Positions 45,866-57,197 of a stretch of DNA of 64,000 nucleotides are shown here, piece after piece. Positions within the stretch are counted from its first letter, which is position 1. Every line of letters starts with the position of its first letter. This stretch comes from Paragordius varius (taxonomy: Eukaryota; Nematomorpha): contig OZ176051.1 in assembly GCA_964247055.1 (NCBI GenBank), positions 9,672,001-9,736,000 on the forward strand. The letters are read 5' to 3'. The translations under genes were made by a program, and so were the position numbers. The notes beneath the pieces are model-generated. The model made no database searches and was not told the origin of the DNA. It worked only from the letters and a program-made list of their open reading frames with translations.

Positions 45866-48800
45866 ATGGACGCTATTATGGATCAACTTTTGACGGCATA
45901 TAATTTAGATAAATCTTCAATAATATCTCCGTCGGATACAATTAGTATACTAAGTGAAAATTCACAAACTACCCATTATATTCCCACACCGCATGATAAA
46001 TCTTTGTCACCCAATTTTATTACGCTTGGTTCTGTGGATTATAGAAATTATTTCATGAAATTCAAAAATAATATACCGGCTAAATATTCTAATTTACGAT
46101 ATAAATGTCCGGGATGTTCCCTATCCTTCAATACTCAATCCGTGCTCAATTTTCATTTTGAAGTTAGCAGCTACAAGATACATTTATCCTACTACGATGG
46201 TAAATTGGAGGAACGTATCTTTCAAAATCATTGTCAAATGGTAGCATATCTAAAGTCTCAGTTCAAAAAAACTGGATGGCACATTAATATCCATTCTGTT
46301 TCGTTTCCAAAAATCAATGATCATCTACCTATCGATTGGTCTCCTTTAATAGATAAGGTAGATTGTATTTCATTCAATGATCTTCAACCTTATACAAAGC
46401 ATCTTAATGCTACCAGTCTTCGTATTCTTGGAAACATTGTAACATCTCCCAATTCATGTTCTAGCTACATCGGTACACCAAAGCTTAAAAGTATTAATCC
46501 AAACACTGGCATGCTATCTAATTCTGAAATGTCTTTAACAGAAATTTCAAACACATTAGTTGAGGAGGTTTTGTCAACAATTTCCAACTATCCCAAAACT
46601 AAAAGTAAGTTTCGCATTGACACATATATTTTTAATTCATATCATTTTATAATGAAACCTCAAAAAATTTTAATCAAAAGTGATTTCCAAATAATGCAAT
46701 ATAATAATTTTTGTACACAACACTTATTTCATTATCTTTTGATTTGAAATGCATATCGCGGTGTTTTATATCCATATTATAATTAAAAATATAAATATTT
46801 TTGTATTCTCGATTCTAAAATTTTGTCAATCCAATTAAAATGAACGGCTGATTTTAAATATCAATAGGACCTGGATTGTTGTTAAATCTATAATCACAGA
46901 AAAAATTTTGCGCTAAGTTTGAGAAGATGGTAATTTAATATTGTTTAAAATATTTTGAATAATGCATAAAATAATTCTAGGGTAGAAAACTACCTTAACA
47001 CTCCAAGCTTTTGGGGTAGTTCTATATCCCAGAGCGATTTAAAATTTGAATATCTTAAAGCGTTTAAGCTATTAAGCCGAATTAAAAATATGCTTTCTTC
47101 AGTCTTTTAGGCGCATTATACAAATTTTTTTTTAAAAAAAATGAAATTGTAAAAAATCCTTATCTCAAACTTTTTTGCCGCCTTTCTTCTTATAATTTTT
47201 TTACTAATCACTATTGCAACGACAAATACATGTATAATATGCTTTGAAAATGTAAATAATTAATAAAAAGCTTTCAGGCTACATTTTACCAGTAAAATAA
47301 TTTTAATATTAGCTGTTGTTTTAATCGTGTTTTCGAGCTGTCCCAATTTTAGACTCTAGAAATCATAAAACTGTAAAAATTAAAGTTTTTTATCTAATTT
47401 TACAAAATTGAGCTCTGGGATATAAAACTCCCCAAAAGGCAAACTGGGACAAAAAAGTGAAAAGGTAATGGAGTGTTAAAGGCAATAAAGGTTTTAAGTT
47501 AAGCATGTGGTAATGTTAGTTTTTTTCTCAGATATTTGTTTGGAACTAATCAAAGTTTTTTTAATATTAACATCCACTTTGTTTTGAAAAATTATAGATT
47601 TGACAAATGTTCATACGTAAATTTTTTTTAATTAAATATATTTTATTTTAATTCTTTTCAAAATTTAGATCCGGTGGAAAAAATTCATTTTGAAATTTGT
47701 TCGAAATGTACCGTGCCATTTACAAAGAGCGCCGCTCTCAAGGCCCACCTCTCCACCCATTCCATCCATACGGGGCAAGTGTTGAATGGTGCCAAATCTA
47801 TAAGTTGTTCCACTTGCAAATTGCAATACCCATCAAAGTTTGATTTTATCAAACATTTGGCTCAAAGTTTGCTCAATCTCTATGACATGGAACACAATCT
47901 TAATGCATGTGGTTTAACCATGTGTCAACGCCTATTATTCAAGTGTCCGGCTCTCATCAATTCAGCCTCAGTCAACAACGAAAACAATAATATGTTTGGG
48001 TCTGATGATAGTTTAGTTCGATTCTATACATTGTCAGATCTCGTGGCTCTGGATCAAGTTAGTTTACCATCGGGTAATTATCAATGCTGTTATTGTTTCA
48101 CCTTTTTCAAAAGTTTGAAAAAGTTAACTCACCACCTATTGTTGTGCTGCGCATGTGATAACCGTTGTGTTATTTTCCTCATTTGTCCTCTTTGTTGTAG
48201 CCAAGGTGTGGAGAATGTCCAGAAATTATTGGGCAAAAAATCTCTTCGGGTTGTTAACTCCAATATTAATCATCAATCCTCACCATCATATTCATACGTT
48301 TTTGGGCCTTATTCATCTAGCCTGTGTGTCGCCTTAATTGAACATTTAATGCGGGACCACAGCAGCGATCCAGATAAATGTGACACCAACTGTGTAACTA
48401 AAACACAAATGGAGCAAGAGTTAGCGCAACAACTCACAACCCTGATAGATTGTCCGGCACATTGTAAGATATGTGGCAATTTTTTTCAAGATGCTACATT
48501 ATTAGCTAATCACCATGTTTTATGTCACAATCAAATACGACAATCTGAAAAAAATGACAGTCACAATAAACTTAACGGAGATGTATCGGTGAAAAAAAAG
48601 TTCAACAAATCATCACCGGTTAATCATCGATCAAATCTCCTAAAGTTATCCAATCAAACAGGGACGAAAAATTACATTGATACTAATGTCGAAAATGACA
48701 AATCTGCTCCAACTATAAATCTAAATGAACTTATAAATGACATTCTTTTGCACAGTACAAGCGACGATATTGATAAAACAACCCAAAATCAAAGTACAAT

Positions 48801-50245
48801 TTACGAGCATGACATTGATACCATAGCTCTTTTAGAAAACCGTGATCCAGTCGGCAATATATTTAATATTGGCTTGGTAGATGATTTTGTGTTGGATGTA
48901 TTAACAGCCGAACAAGTATTTAATGCTGTAAAAGCGATAAATACTACCCCCAAAAAATCAGTTGGCAGGAAAAGGAAAAAAGACATTACGCAAAAAACAT
49001 CTCAAAATGGGTATTATCCTAACAAAAAAGTTGTTTTCAACACAGACTATTTGTTGAATGATAATGACATATTTGATAATATTTTTGATGATTTAAAACA
49101 TTCAACCGATGCCATAATCAAAAATATGGCCCATGATAATAACCCAGTGCATAAATCAAACAATCAAGTTATTACTAGGCCCCTCCCTCCCGCCGATTGG
49201 ACATGTCTAGTGTGTCAACTTAGGTTTCAAACCCAACTTGATTTAGTCATTCATGGTGCCAAGCATATGGCAAATCATTCATTTATGTGCTTTCTCTGTA
49301 ATATGTTAAATTTTAGTTCACAAGAAGCTTACAACTCACATTTACACACATACCATAAATCAGTTATCAGGTAAAAAATGTTACATATCGCAAAGTTATA
49401 TTTATGGGTTAAGCTCAACGGTCAATTATAATTGAATTAAACTTAATTTTCTTAAAGTTATAATTGACTAGCGTTAGACTTAGATAAATCTTGAAAATAT
49501 TATATGTTCCTTCATCGAAACAGATATTTTAAATGATTTTACAGGAAAGTTTCTGAGGGAATTAAACCAACCTGGCTTCTGTTGTTTTAAACATCCTTAT
49601 GGTTAATTCAATATTTGCTTTAATTTTTAATGTTAAAATTTTTACTCCTTTATTAAAAATTTTATTCAAAAATATATTAATAATCTTTTTTACAAAAAAA
49701 ACCTGCATAAGTTACTCCTATCGTTACATATATGCCTGCTAAAAGGCCACAAATCGGCAACGATTAAATTTTTATCAATCATTTTATGTTTATGCTTATC
49801 ATTATATATAAATTCTAGTTGTTTCCATTGCACAAACACATTTATGACTACGCCAGATTTGTTAAAGCATTTGTACACGGCTTTCAACATTCCACCACCA
49901 ATCAAATGTTCCATCTGCAATTTAGAAATCTCAATATTTGCATTTAATTCTAATCTTACTGATAATGAAATTAATGGGGACAAACTGGTTACTCCCTTAA
50001 CTCGATTCCCAACAACATCTAATGATGGGGACAACAGTTTAAAGATTGCACATATTTCAAAGTTTCATCCAAATGGGCATGGGCATACAAATTGGACCAT
50101 TTATCCTTGTTGGATTTGTCAAGAGGCTTGTTTTTCCACTGATACGGACCTTAAAAGGCATCTTTTAACGTATCATTCGGAAATGGTTACGGCCTTTGAG
50201 GATATCCTTGATTCACTTATAAGCATTAATAAACTTAATTCATAA
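45866..50245 (+). CDS. Divergent multi-C2H2 zinc-finger protein
   Basis: Seen: three exons, 45866-46604, 47669-49370 and 49819-50245, with matching phases, giving 955 residues. An upstream ATG at 45839 would add nine. About ten Cys2His2-like units: CPGCSLSFNTQSVLNFHFE, CSKCTVPFTKSAALKAHLST, CKICGNFFQDATLLANHHVL, CLVCQLRFQTQLDLVIHG, CFLCNMLNFSSQEAYNSHLH, CFHCTNTFMTTPDLLKHLY and CWICQEACFSTDTDLKRHLL, plus irregular cysteine pairs. They are spread out, without the TGEKP linkers of tandem KRAB-type fingers. A basic VGRKRKK stretch (about residue 680) may be a nuclear signal or AT-hook-like. Long Asn/Ser/Asp-rich spacers separate the groups. Probably a nuclear DNA- or RNA-binding protein; no orthologue recognised. 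The exon 2-3 join through AG|T restores a finger across the splice, which supports it over the in-frame TAA at 49372. Confidence 0.82.
46999..47475 (+). mobile_element. TTAA-2 MITE in the first zinc-finger gene intron
   Basis: This 477-bp element is flanked by TTAA (46995-46998, 47476-47479). Ends are CACTCCAAGCTTTTGGGGTA and GAAAAGGTAATGGAGTG, with TATATCCCAGAGC / GCTCTGGGATATAAAA just inside. Internal marks are GGCGCATTATACAAATTTTT and TTTTTTGCCGCC. Confidence 0.85.
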
Positions 50246-50995
50246 TAGCTAACCGGTTTTTATTAGATAGTTAAAATCTTTTATATATGGCAATCTCGTT
50301 GAATCTATATACTTAAATTTTATAAAAAAAACAATATAAATATCAGATCCATTTCCATATTTTTAAATATGTTGTCGGTGTCAGATTATAAAATAAATAT
50401 ATATGAATTATTTTTGATCGAAATAGTCACTCAACGATATATGGTTAAATATTGTGATTACATTTTATACATTATCTCATTTTATACTCTAATTATATAT
50501 ACATATAATATTGCATTTATTTTGGAAATATTAGCACCACCCCGTAATTATTTCAATAAATTATAAGCAAATTATAATTGTGCTTTAGTCGTTAAAATAC
50601 AACATTAGTCAATAAATCATGCTACTTTTATTACAAAATGTTACACATAATGAAAAGTATTTTATGTGGATATATTTAAAGAGGGAAAATATAAAAATTT
50701 GGTATAGTAATGAGTATTAATACAATGAGAATACTGAACATCCAGATAGGTAAAGTCTGACCGGCTAGTCAAAACTCTTAACATATGTTCATCACATGAT
50801 CAAAATTTATATGAAATTTTAAAACCAAAAATGACTGCATCATTAGTAAGACTAGTTATTAAACTTTACCGGTCAAAAACTTAACCTTACATGTTGTATG
50901 CTTGATTTACAATTTTGATAAGATATAACAAATATTTTTTCTATTTAAAAAAAATGTCATCATATCATGTGAAAAAAAAGGTTTAAAGCATATTA
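50246..50995. other. Convergent intergenic spacer, zinc-finger gene / TMEM65
   Basis: The spacer between the two 3' ends is AT-rich, with an AATAAA at 50555-50560 usable by the plus-strand gene. A 65-codon open frame at 50369-50566 has no supporting feature. Confidence 0.5.
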
Positions 50996-53237
50996 TTAGG
51001 ACATAATTTTCGTATCATTCAGCGTTTGATTCGGTAAATTTGGCGTTGTGTTTTGGGTGTTTTGTTCTTTGAGATCTTTATCGTCGGTTTTATCATTATT
51101 GGTTGGATTTTCATTTGAGGGATGTGACGATGATATAAATAATAGTGGAAACATTCCTATGATACATCCTATAGTAATGCCTAAACAACGCCCCTAAAAT
51201 TTATTAAATAAAACACTTTAATTAGTTAATTTGAAAAAAAAGTAAATATTCATATCAATAAACGTAGTGTGTAAAAATGTAACTAGTTAGACTCGGTACT
51301 CACTAATCAAAAATTAAAACATTAAAATCATTATAAAATTGTATAAATAAAATCAATTATGAAAATTATATGGCTAGTTTGATACCCTGGAATAAATATT
51401 ATAACTTTAATAATAAGTTTATTACTTTTCACCTATAAAAAGTCATTATTTGAGTATTCGTTTAATGTTAAATCAAGTTTCTTTATAACGGTGCCATTGC
51501 GGGATTAAAATTTAAATAAAAAATAATATATTATCTTATGTATGATAATTATCATAAGGTGCTTTGTATACTATGTTATAAATAAAATAATTATTTTTAT
51601 GTAATACCTAATTTATATTACAAAATATCTTAAAATTATCGCCTATGTTTGCATTGGATCGTCAATTAAATTATAGAGTTAAAATTAATGTATTTACTAA
51701 TCAAGCTAAAAATTTTAAATTAACAAAAAAAGTGTCAAAAACCCGATTCTCAGTATATTAAATATTCGATACCTAATTAAAATACCCAAAAAATTTGACT
51801 TAATGGGTTCGTATTTAGACAATCATTTAAAATAAATATATTTAGCTCGTTGCAAAACTGAACGTATTAATTATTTTAAATTTACAGCAAAATCAGGAAA
51901 ATAAAAGTTTACGAATAAAGTTTTACAAAGGTTTAGGTGCAAAGTATTTGCTTATACCCATACCTAAATAACTCTGTAGCATTTTATATTGTATAAATGT
52001 AATTGCAATAGAATCTTTGATATTTTGTATTAAATTTTTGTAGTAAATTTAGTAGTTCAATAAAATTTGCAATATTATAACTTTTTATTAATGTTATAAA
52101 AAATCTATAAAAACTTACAGCGTTACTCCACAATTAAAATTATTGCTAAAATAGTAATAATCAGTTTTTAGCGCAATACGTATATCTTTCATGAGTAAAA
52201 TTTACAAATATTTTGTTTCCAAAATCCGTTCTAAATAAATGTCTCAAAAATAAGTTTGATTCTTTATGAAATAACCGTCCGTGTTTGCTATTTATTTTAT
52301 AATATAAAATATTTTTGTGCGAATGAGAATTTTCCTCACAAAACTTGTTTATAGTTTAAATTCGATATTGCAATTAAAACTTATTGATGGGACGTGAAAA
52401 AAATATGTCATATAAGTTAATGTTAAAATAATTATTTTGTGATTAATAGATTTTATCATTATAAATGAATCTGATTAATGGATAATTTAATATCGCGCAT
52501 AAATCATATTAATCATTTAATATAATAAAATGCTTTAAAACAAAATTTATATATGATTTTATATAAGTTCAAAAGATTTCTCGCTAAAACTGATAACTTT
52601 GTTAAATTTAAAAAATATTATTGAATGAAAATATACTTACAAAGTTTATGGCCAACATAACACTTTTCAAACTTTGTTGTTTATAATTGAGATTTGGTAC
52701 TGGCAATCCTAGAGATGATGCCAAAACTTCGACATAATGCGACAATCTATTACGTAAAAGAAATTAAACAATATATATGCGCACATCCAACTAGTGTATT
52801 AATTATAAAAAATACCCAATCCCTGCAACGTCAGAAACAATATTGCCCCAGGCGGCAGCTAAAATATATATACACAATACCAGCCATAGTTGAAATATTT
52901 AATACAGCTCCAAGCTTGTAATCAATATATTCACCCGCAGTAATTAAAATTATATTGTCTACAATTCCAAAACCCATAAATGGTATTCCATTATGAACCA
53001 TTACAGTAATATATTGGGATAATGTTGGCTTTTCGCACAAAGTTCGGCCTAATAATTATAACGTGTAACCTTACTATTTTTAACTTGATTATCAAAATAT
53101 TCGCGGATATATTTTTGTTCATCCTTGTTTAATTGATTAACAAAACGTGTAGCATCATCAACACTAAGAATTTTGGATATATAATGCCGTGAACGACAAG
53201 ATATAAAAATTCTTTTAAAACTTGGCTTTAAAAACAT
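50996..53237 (-). CDS. TMEM65: TMEM65, mitochondrial inner-membrane protein
   Basis: Seen: five exons, 53237-53075, 53048-52881, 52858-52816, 52746-52641 and 51193-50996, all in phase, giving 225 residues (human about 240). Introns 1 and 2 are 26 and 22 nt. Blocks matching TMEM65: HNGIPFMGFGIVDNIILITA (family LHSGLPFLVFGFLDNAIMIV), ISTMAAAAWGNIVSDVAGIG (ISTMAAAALGNLVSDLAGLG), YVEVLASSLGLPVPNLN (YVEALASRLGLSIPDLT) and ITIGCIIGMFPLLF (VTIGCILGMFPLIF). The N-terminus MFLKPSFKRIFISCRSRHYI is basic and hydroxylated, as in a mitochondrial presequence. Three hydrophobic helices. The tail is a polar, acidic extension unlike vertebrates. Known role: inner-membrane protein linked to mitochondrial Na+/Ca2+ exchange and respiratory function. 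Intron 4 is 1,447 nt without recognised content. Confidence 0.93.
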
Positions 53238-53302
53238 TTAAATAAAATCTTACGGATTCACGCACCACATCTGTTTTTTAATTTTGATATGCTGAGCTTT
53301 AA

Positions 53303-54423
53303 CACTTGGTATTTCAGTCCTTCGATTCACATTGGGGTGGATACCACAGGCCTATTTAAAATTAAATACCTCAGAAATAGAAGGAATTGAAATCATGGCA
53401 AAAGCATGCATTTATATAAAAGAACCGAAATATGAAAAAAAATAATTCAAAACTTGATATTACTTATTTAAAAGTAAATAGGGTAAAAAGTTAATATTTA
53501 CTCAACTTGACATGTTGCATTACCAAAATTTAAATATAATACAAAATAAACGATTTTTCTCCTTCTATCAATATTAGATGTGGTTTAACACTTCGATTCA
53601 AATTGGGATATCTAAATACCCCAGACTAAATTTAAATTAGTATTTTTAAAAAACTACTGAAGGAAACGGTTCCAATTTAAATTTATGCTTCTTTCCTAAT
53701 AAAAATTTTATAAATATGCCAAAATATTTTAATAAAATTTTGATTTGAAAAAAAAGTTCCATGTCAAACCACTTCGACGCCATTTTTATTTTACAGAATT
53801 TTTGCAAAATATTGTTTTCATAAGAGTAAAATTAAAGCTAATTTTTAATTTAAATTACATCTAACATTGATAGAAATAGAAAAAGAGGTTTATTTTGTAG
53901 TATTTTATAATTTACCATTTCACACATGTCACGTTGACAAAATTTTTACCTTCAAGTTTAATTTAAAATAAGTAATATCAAGTATTTTTAAATAAATTTT
54001 TTAATATATTTCGGTTTATTAATGTTATATACGTGCAAAACCTTGCCATGGCTTCGATTCCTTCCATACTTTTTTAGTATTTGATTATAAATAAGCCTGG
54101 GGTATCCAACTACCCCAATTTGAATCGAACTAAAATGAGTGTGTTGTATCCAAGTGTTAAATAACACATAGCTGTAATTTTATATCAAAAAAAATAAACA
54201 CGATATTTTGCAAAAATATTGTGAAATGCAAATGGCCTCCAAATAGTTTGATATGAAATTTTTTTTCAAAACTAAATTTTATTTAGATATTTCGTACGGA
54301 TTATTTATATAATTTTTAGGATAAAAGCAAATATTAAAATTGGGACTGTTTCTTTCACTAGTTCTTTGAAAACATCAACTTAAATATGGTCTGGGGTATT
54401 TAGATACAATTGGAATCGAAGTG
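53303..54423 (-). mobile_element. TTAA-1 MITE (reverse), split by another TTAA-1
   Basis: The outer element begins CACTTGGTATTTCAGTCCTT after TTAA 53299-53302 and ends GGAATCGAAGTG before TTAA 54424-54427. Its halves, 53303-53584 and 54161-54423, are separated by the forward copy 53589-54156. It starts about 65 bases upstream of the TMEM65 start codon. A further TTAA-1-derived scrap continues to about 54500. Confidence 0.8.
53589..54156 (+). mobile_element. TTAA-1 MITE nested in a TTAA-1 MITE
   Basis: Ends are CACTTCGATTCAAATTGGGA and GTGTTGTATCCAAGTG, flanked by TTAA (53585-53588, 54157-54160). It is a near-consensus copy inserted in opposite orientation into an older relative. Confidence 0.85.
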
Positions 54424-54499
54424 TTAAGTTAACTCAAAGGTAAAAATTTGTAGTCAACATGACATGTGTGCAATAGCGAAATTCAAAAATACAAAATTC

Positions 54500-55025
54500 G
54501 AGCTTCCAAGCAAGTGAGGTTAAAGGAATATGAGAATCATTTTATCATCAAGAGTATAAGTGATTTTGCTTTCTTAGTCACAGCCCCTAAAAATAAAATC
54601 TTAGAAGTATTCGGACAAGTAGGCCCATTTATATATAACGAGATTAGCAATGATGACAGCGCTTCTATTTAAAATTTACCCCGAGTTATCGCCTTACGGT
54701 TATAAAATTGGGGTTTTTTACTTATATATTGTTTAAAAATAATCAAGAATACATTAAACTATTTATAATGAGATGGCTTTTATTTCAAACGCACCGAGCA
54801 TGAATTCACCATTAAGTTAAATAGCCCATTTCAACACTTTAGGTATTATACAAATATTAGATTCAAAACGTTCAAAATAAGCTGCTCCCTTTTAAAAAGC
54901 TGTAATTTTTTATTTGTAGTCCGGACCACATTCCTCAGTTCATCTCCGCCAAACTTAAAATGGGGGTTTCTATTATTTTGCGGTAGGGCTTAGGTTTATT
55001 TCAAATACAAATTGAAAATCATTTA
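54500..55025. other. Spacer without recognised gene
   Basis: A 68-codon open frame (54466-54672) begins inside TTAA-1-derived sequence and has no splice or homology support. Nothing else was seen. Confidence 0.4.
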
Positions 55026-55029
55026 TTAA

Positions 55030-55590
55030 CACTTGGATACAAAAGATTCATTTTAGTTTTTCGATTCAAATTGGGGTAGTTAAATACCCCAGGCCTGTTT
55101 AAAATTAAATTCTTGAAAAAATATGGAAGGGATCGAAACCATGGCAAAATTGTGCACTTATATAATATTAATAAACCGAAATATATAAAAAATATTATTT
55201 AAAACTACTTGATATAACTTATTTTTAGCTAAAACCGAGAGGTAGAAATTTCGTCAACGTGACATGTGTGGAATGGTAAAATTGAAAAATACTAAGGAAT
55301 AAACCGCTTTTTCTATTTCTATCAATGTTAGATGTAATTTGAATAAAAAATAGCTTTAATTTTACTCTTAAAATAATCGAAGACGATATTTTGCATTTTG
55401 TAAAATAAAAATAGCGTCGAAGTAGTTTGACATGGAACTTTTTTTTCAAAACGAAAATTTATTTAGATATTTTGGCATATTTATATAATTTTTATTAGGG
55501 AAGGAGCATAAATTTTAATTGGGACCGTTTCCTTCAGTAGTTTTTAAAAAATCCTAACTCAAATTCAGTATGGGGTATTTAGATACCCAA
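55030..55590 (-). mobile_element. TTAA-1 MITE, reverse copy
   Basis: Preceded by TTAA (55026-55029) and beginning CACTTGGATACAAAAGATTC. It ends near GGGTATTTAGATACCC, where it abuts the next copy. It is uninterrupted and served here as the reference for rejoining the split copies. Confidence 0.8.
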
Positions 55591-55599
55591 AATTGAATT

Positions 55600-56143
55600 C
55601 GATAACCCAGACTAAATTTAAATTAATATTTTAAAAAACTACTGATAGAAACGGTCCCAATTTGATTTTATGCTTCCATCCTGATAAAAATTATATAAAT
55701 ATGGCAAAATATCTTAATAAAAATTTGATTTTAAAAAAAGTTCCATGTCAAACTATTTCTACGCCATTTTTATTTTACAAAATTTTTGCAAAATATCGTT
55801 TCATTTAACTTTAAGGGTAAAATTTAAGCTATTTTTTTATTTAAATTACATCTACATAGATAAAATTAGAAAGAACGGTTTATTTTGTATTATTTTTTAT
55901 TTTTATAATATTATACATGTCACGTTGACGAAATATTTACCTTTCGGTTTCAGCTTAAAATAAGTAATTTCAAGTGTTTTTGAAAAATTTTTTATATATA
56001 TTTCGGTTTATATATAAGTGCAAAATTTTGCCATGGTTTAGATTCCTTCCATACTTTTTAAGTATTTGATATTAAACAGGCCTGGGGTATCCAACTACCC
56101 CAATTTGAATTGAAGGATTAAATGAGTGTGTTGTATCCAATTG
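55600..56143 (+). mobile_element. TTAA-1 MITE, forward copy abutting the previous one
   Basis: The left tip is missing: the interior starts at AACCCAGACTAAATTTAAAT. The right end is GTGTTGTATCCAATTG before TTAA 56144-56147. With 55030-55590 it forms a roughly 1.1-kb inverted pair able to fold back on itself. Confidence 0.75.
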
Positions 56144-56701
56144 TTAATACTAAAGAATTGCCAAATTAGTTTTAATATATACTCTAATCCGAAGTTCTAG
56201 TCCTTTTCAAATTTAATTATTAATTTTACGAATTGTCCAGGGGATAGATCAATTTATTAAATTAACCGCTCGGTTTCCACCTCTGAAATATGGATAGTAA
56301 TATTTTCGAAAACATGGTAACCTTTTAAAAATAAAATCATGTTTTTTGCTAAAATATAACTCAAAAAATGGTCCTTAAGTTTTTTGATTAACTAGGGCCA
56401 TTAATTGATTAATGATCCGACTCATCTGTTTTGTAAAATATTGCTCGCCTTATTATAGCCGCTAGGCCCTACCATCTCTTACTCTTCAAAATTAAAACTT
56501 GAAAAACACATTTCTGGATTCTATAGCTTCTCATCGATTTAAACCGTAACATGATAAAATTATTTTTTTCTGATAGAAAAATGCATCAGGGTTTTTATGG
56601 TAATTTTGAACATTATGAGTCATAAAAAATAAGACTTTTGTAGTAATTGTTCCATGTAGGAAATTCGAATTCAAACATATAAATTTTTTGGTGAGTGTTA
56701 T

Positions 56702-57197
56702 TAGGGTTGTGCCGACCAAGTCATTATTTTTTGACCATGGTCATTTCAGCTGTTTTTTGAAAAATTGTTGGTTTTTTTGGAAGAAAAATAGTAAGTTATT
56801 TTTTAATATATTTTAAAAAAAATATATATAAATATTTAAATTTGCTTATTTAAAAATTTAAAATGTTAAACATACATCCTTAAAACATTAGCATTTAAGC
56901 ATATCCAGTTTCGAAAAAGAAAACAATCCAACTTTTTATAAAATATTCAGTTATTCCATATATGTGAATTAATAAAATGAAAAAACATTTTATAATTGGA
57001 TATTTCAATGATCAAAGCAAGTGTAAAAGAAACAGGAAAAATTTTATTTGAAATATCCAGTATTAAAAGCGAGGTATTGAAGATTCAGAAATAAAATCCA
57101 ATATCGCATGGTATTTACTTAGGTAAAGTGGTCATGACCATGGTCTGACCGGGTCTGACCGGACTTTTTTGAAAAAGCAGTCAAATGCACAACCCTA
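56702..57197. mobile_element. Inverted-repeat element, possibly hAT-like
   Basis: The left end TAGGGTTGTGCCGACCAAG and the right end AATGCACAACCCTAG are inverted. Just inside lie related GACCATGGTCATTTCAGC and TGGTCATGACCATGGTCTGA blocks, with the palindrome GACCATGGTC on both sides. No clean target duplication and no coding region. Confidence 0.6.

Noticed and set aside
49690-50034. 114-codon minus-strand frame
   Set aside because: Antisense to the last zinc-finger exon, whose fingers are clear.
54466-54672. 68-codon plus-strand frame
   Set aside because: It begins in TTAA-1-derived sequence and has no homology; kept only as a note.
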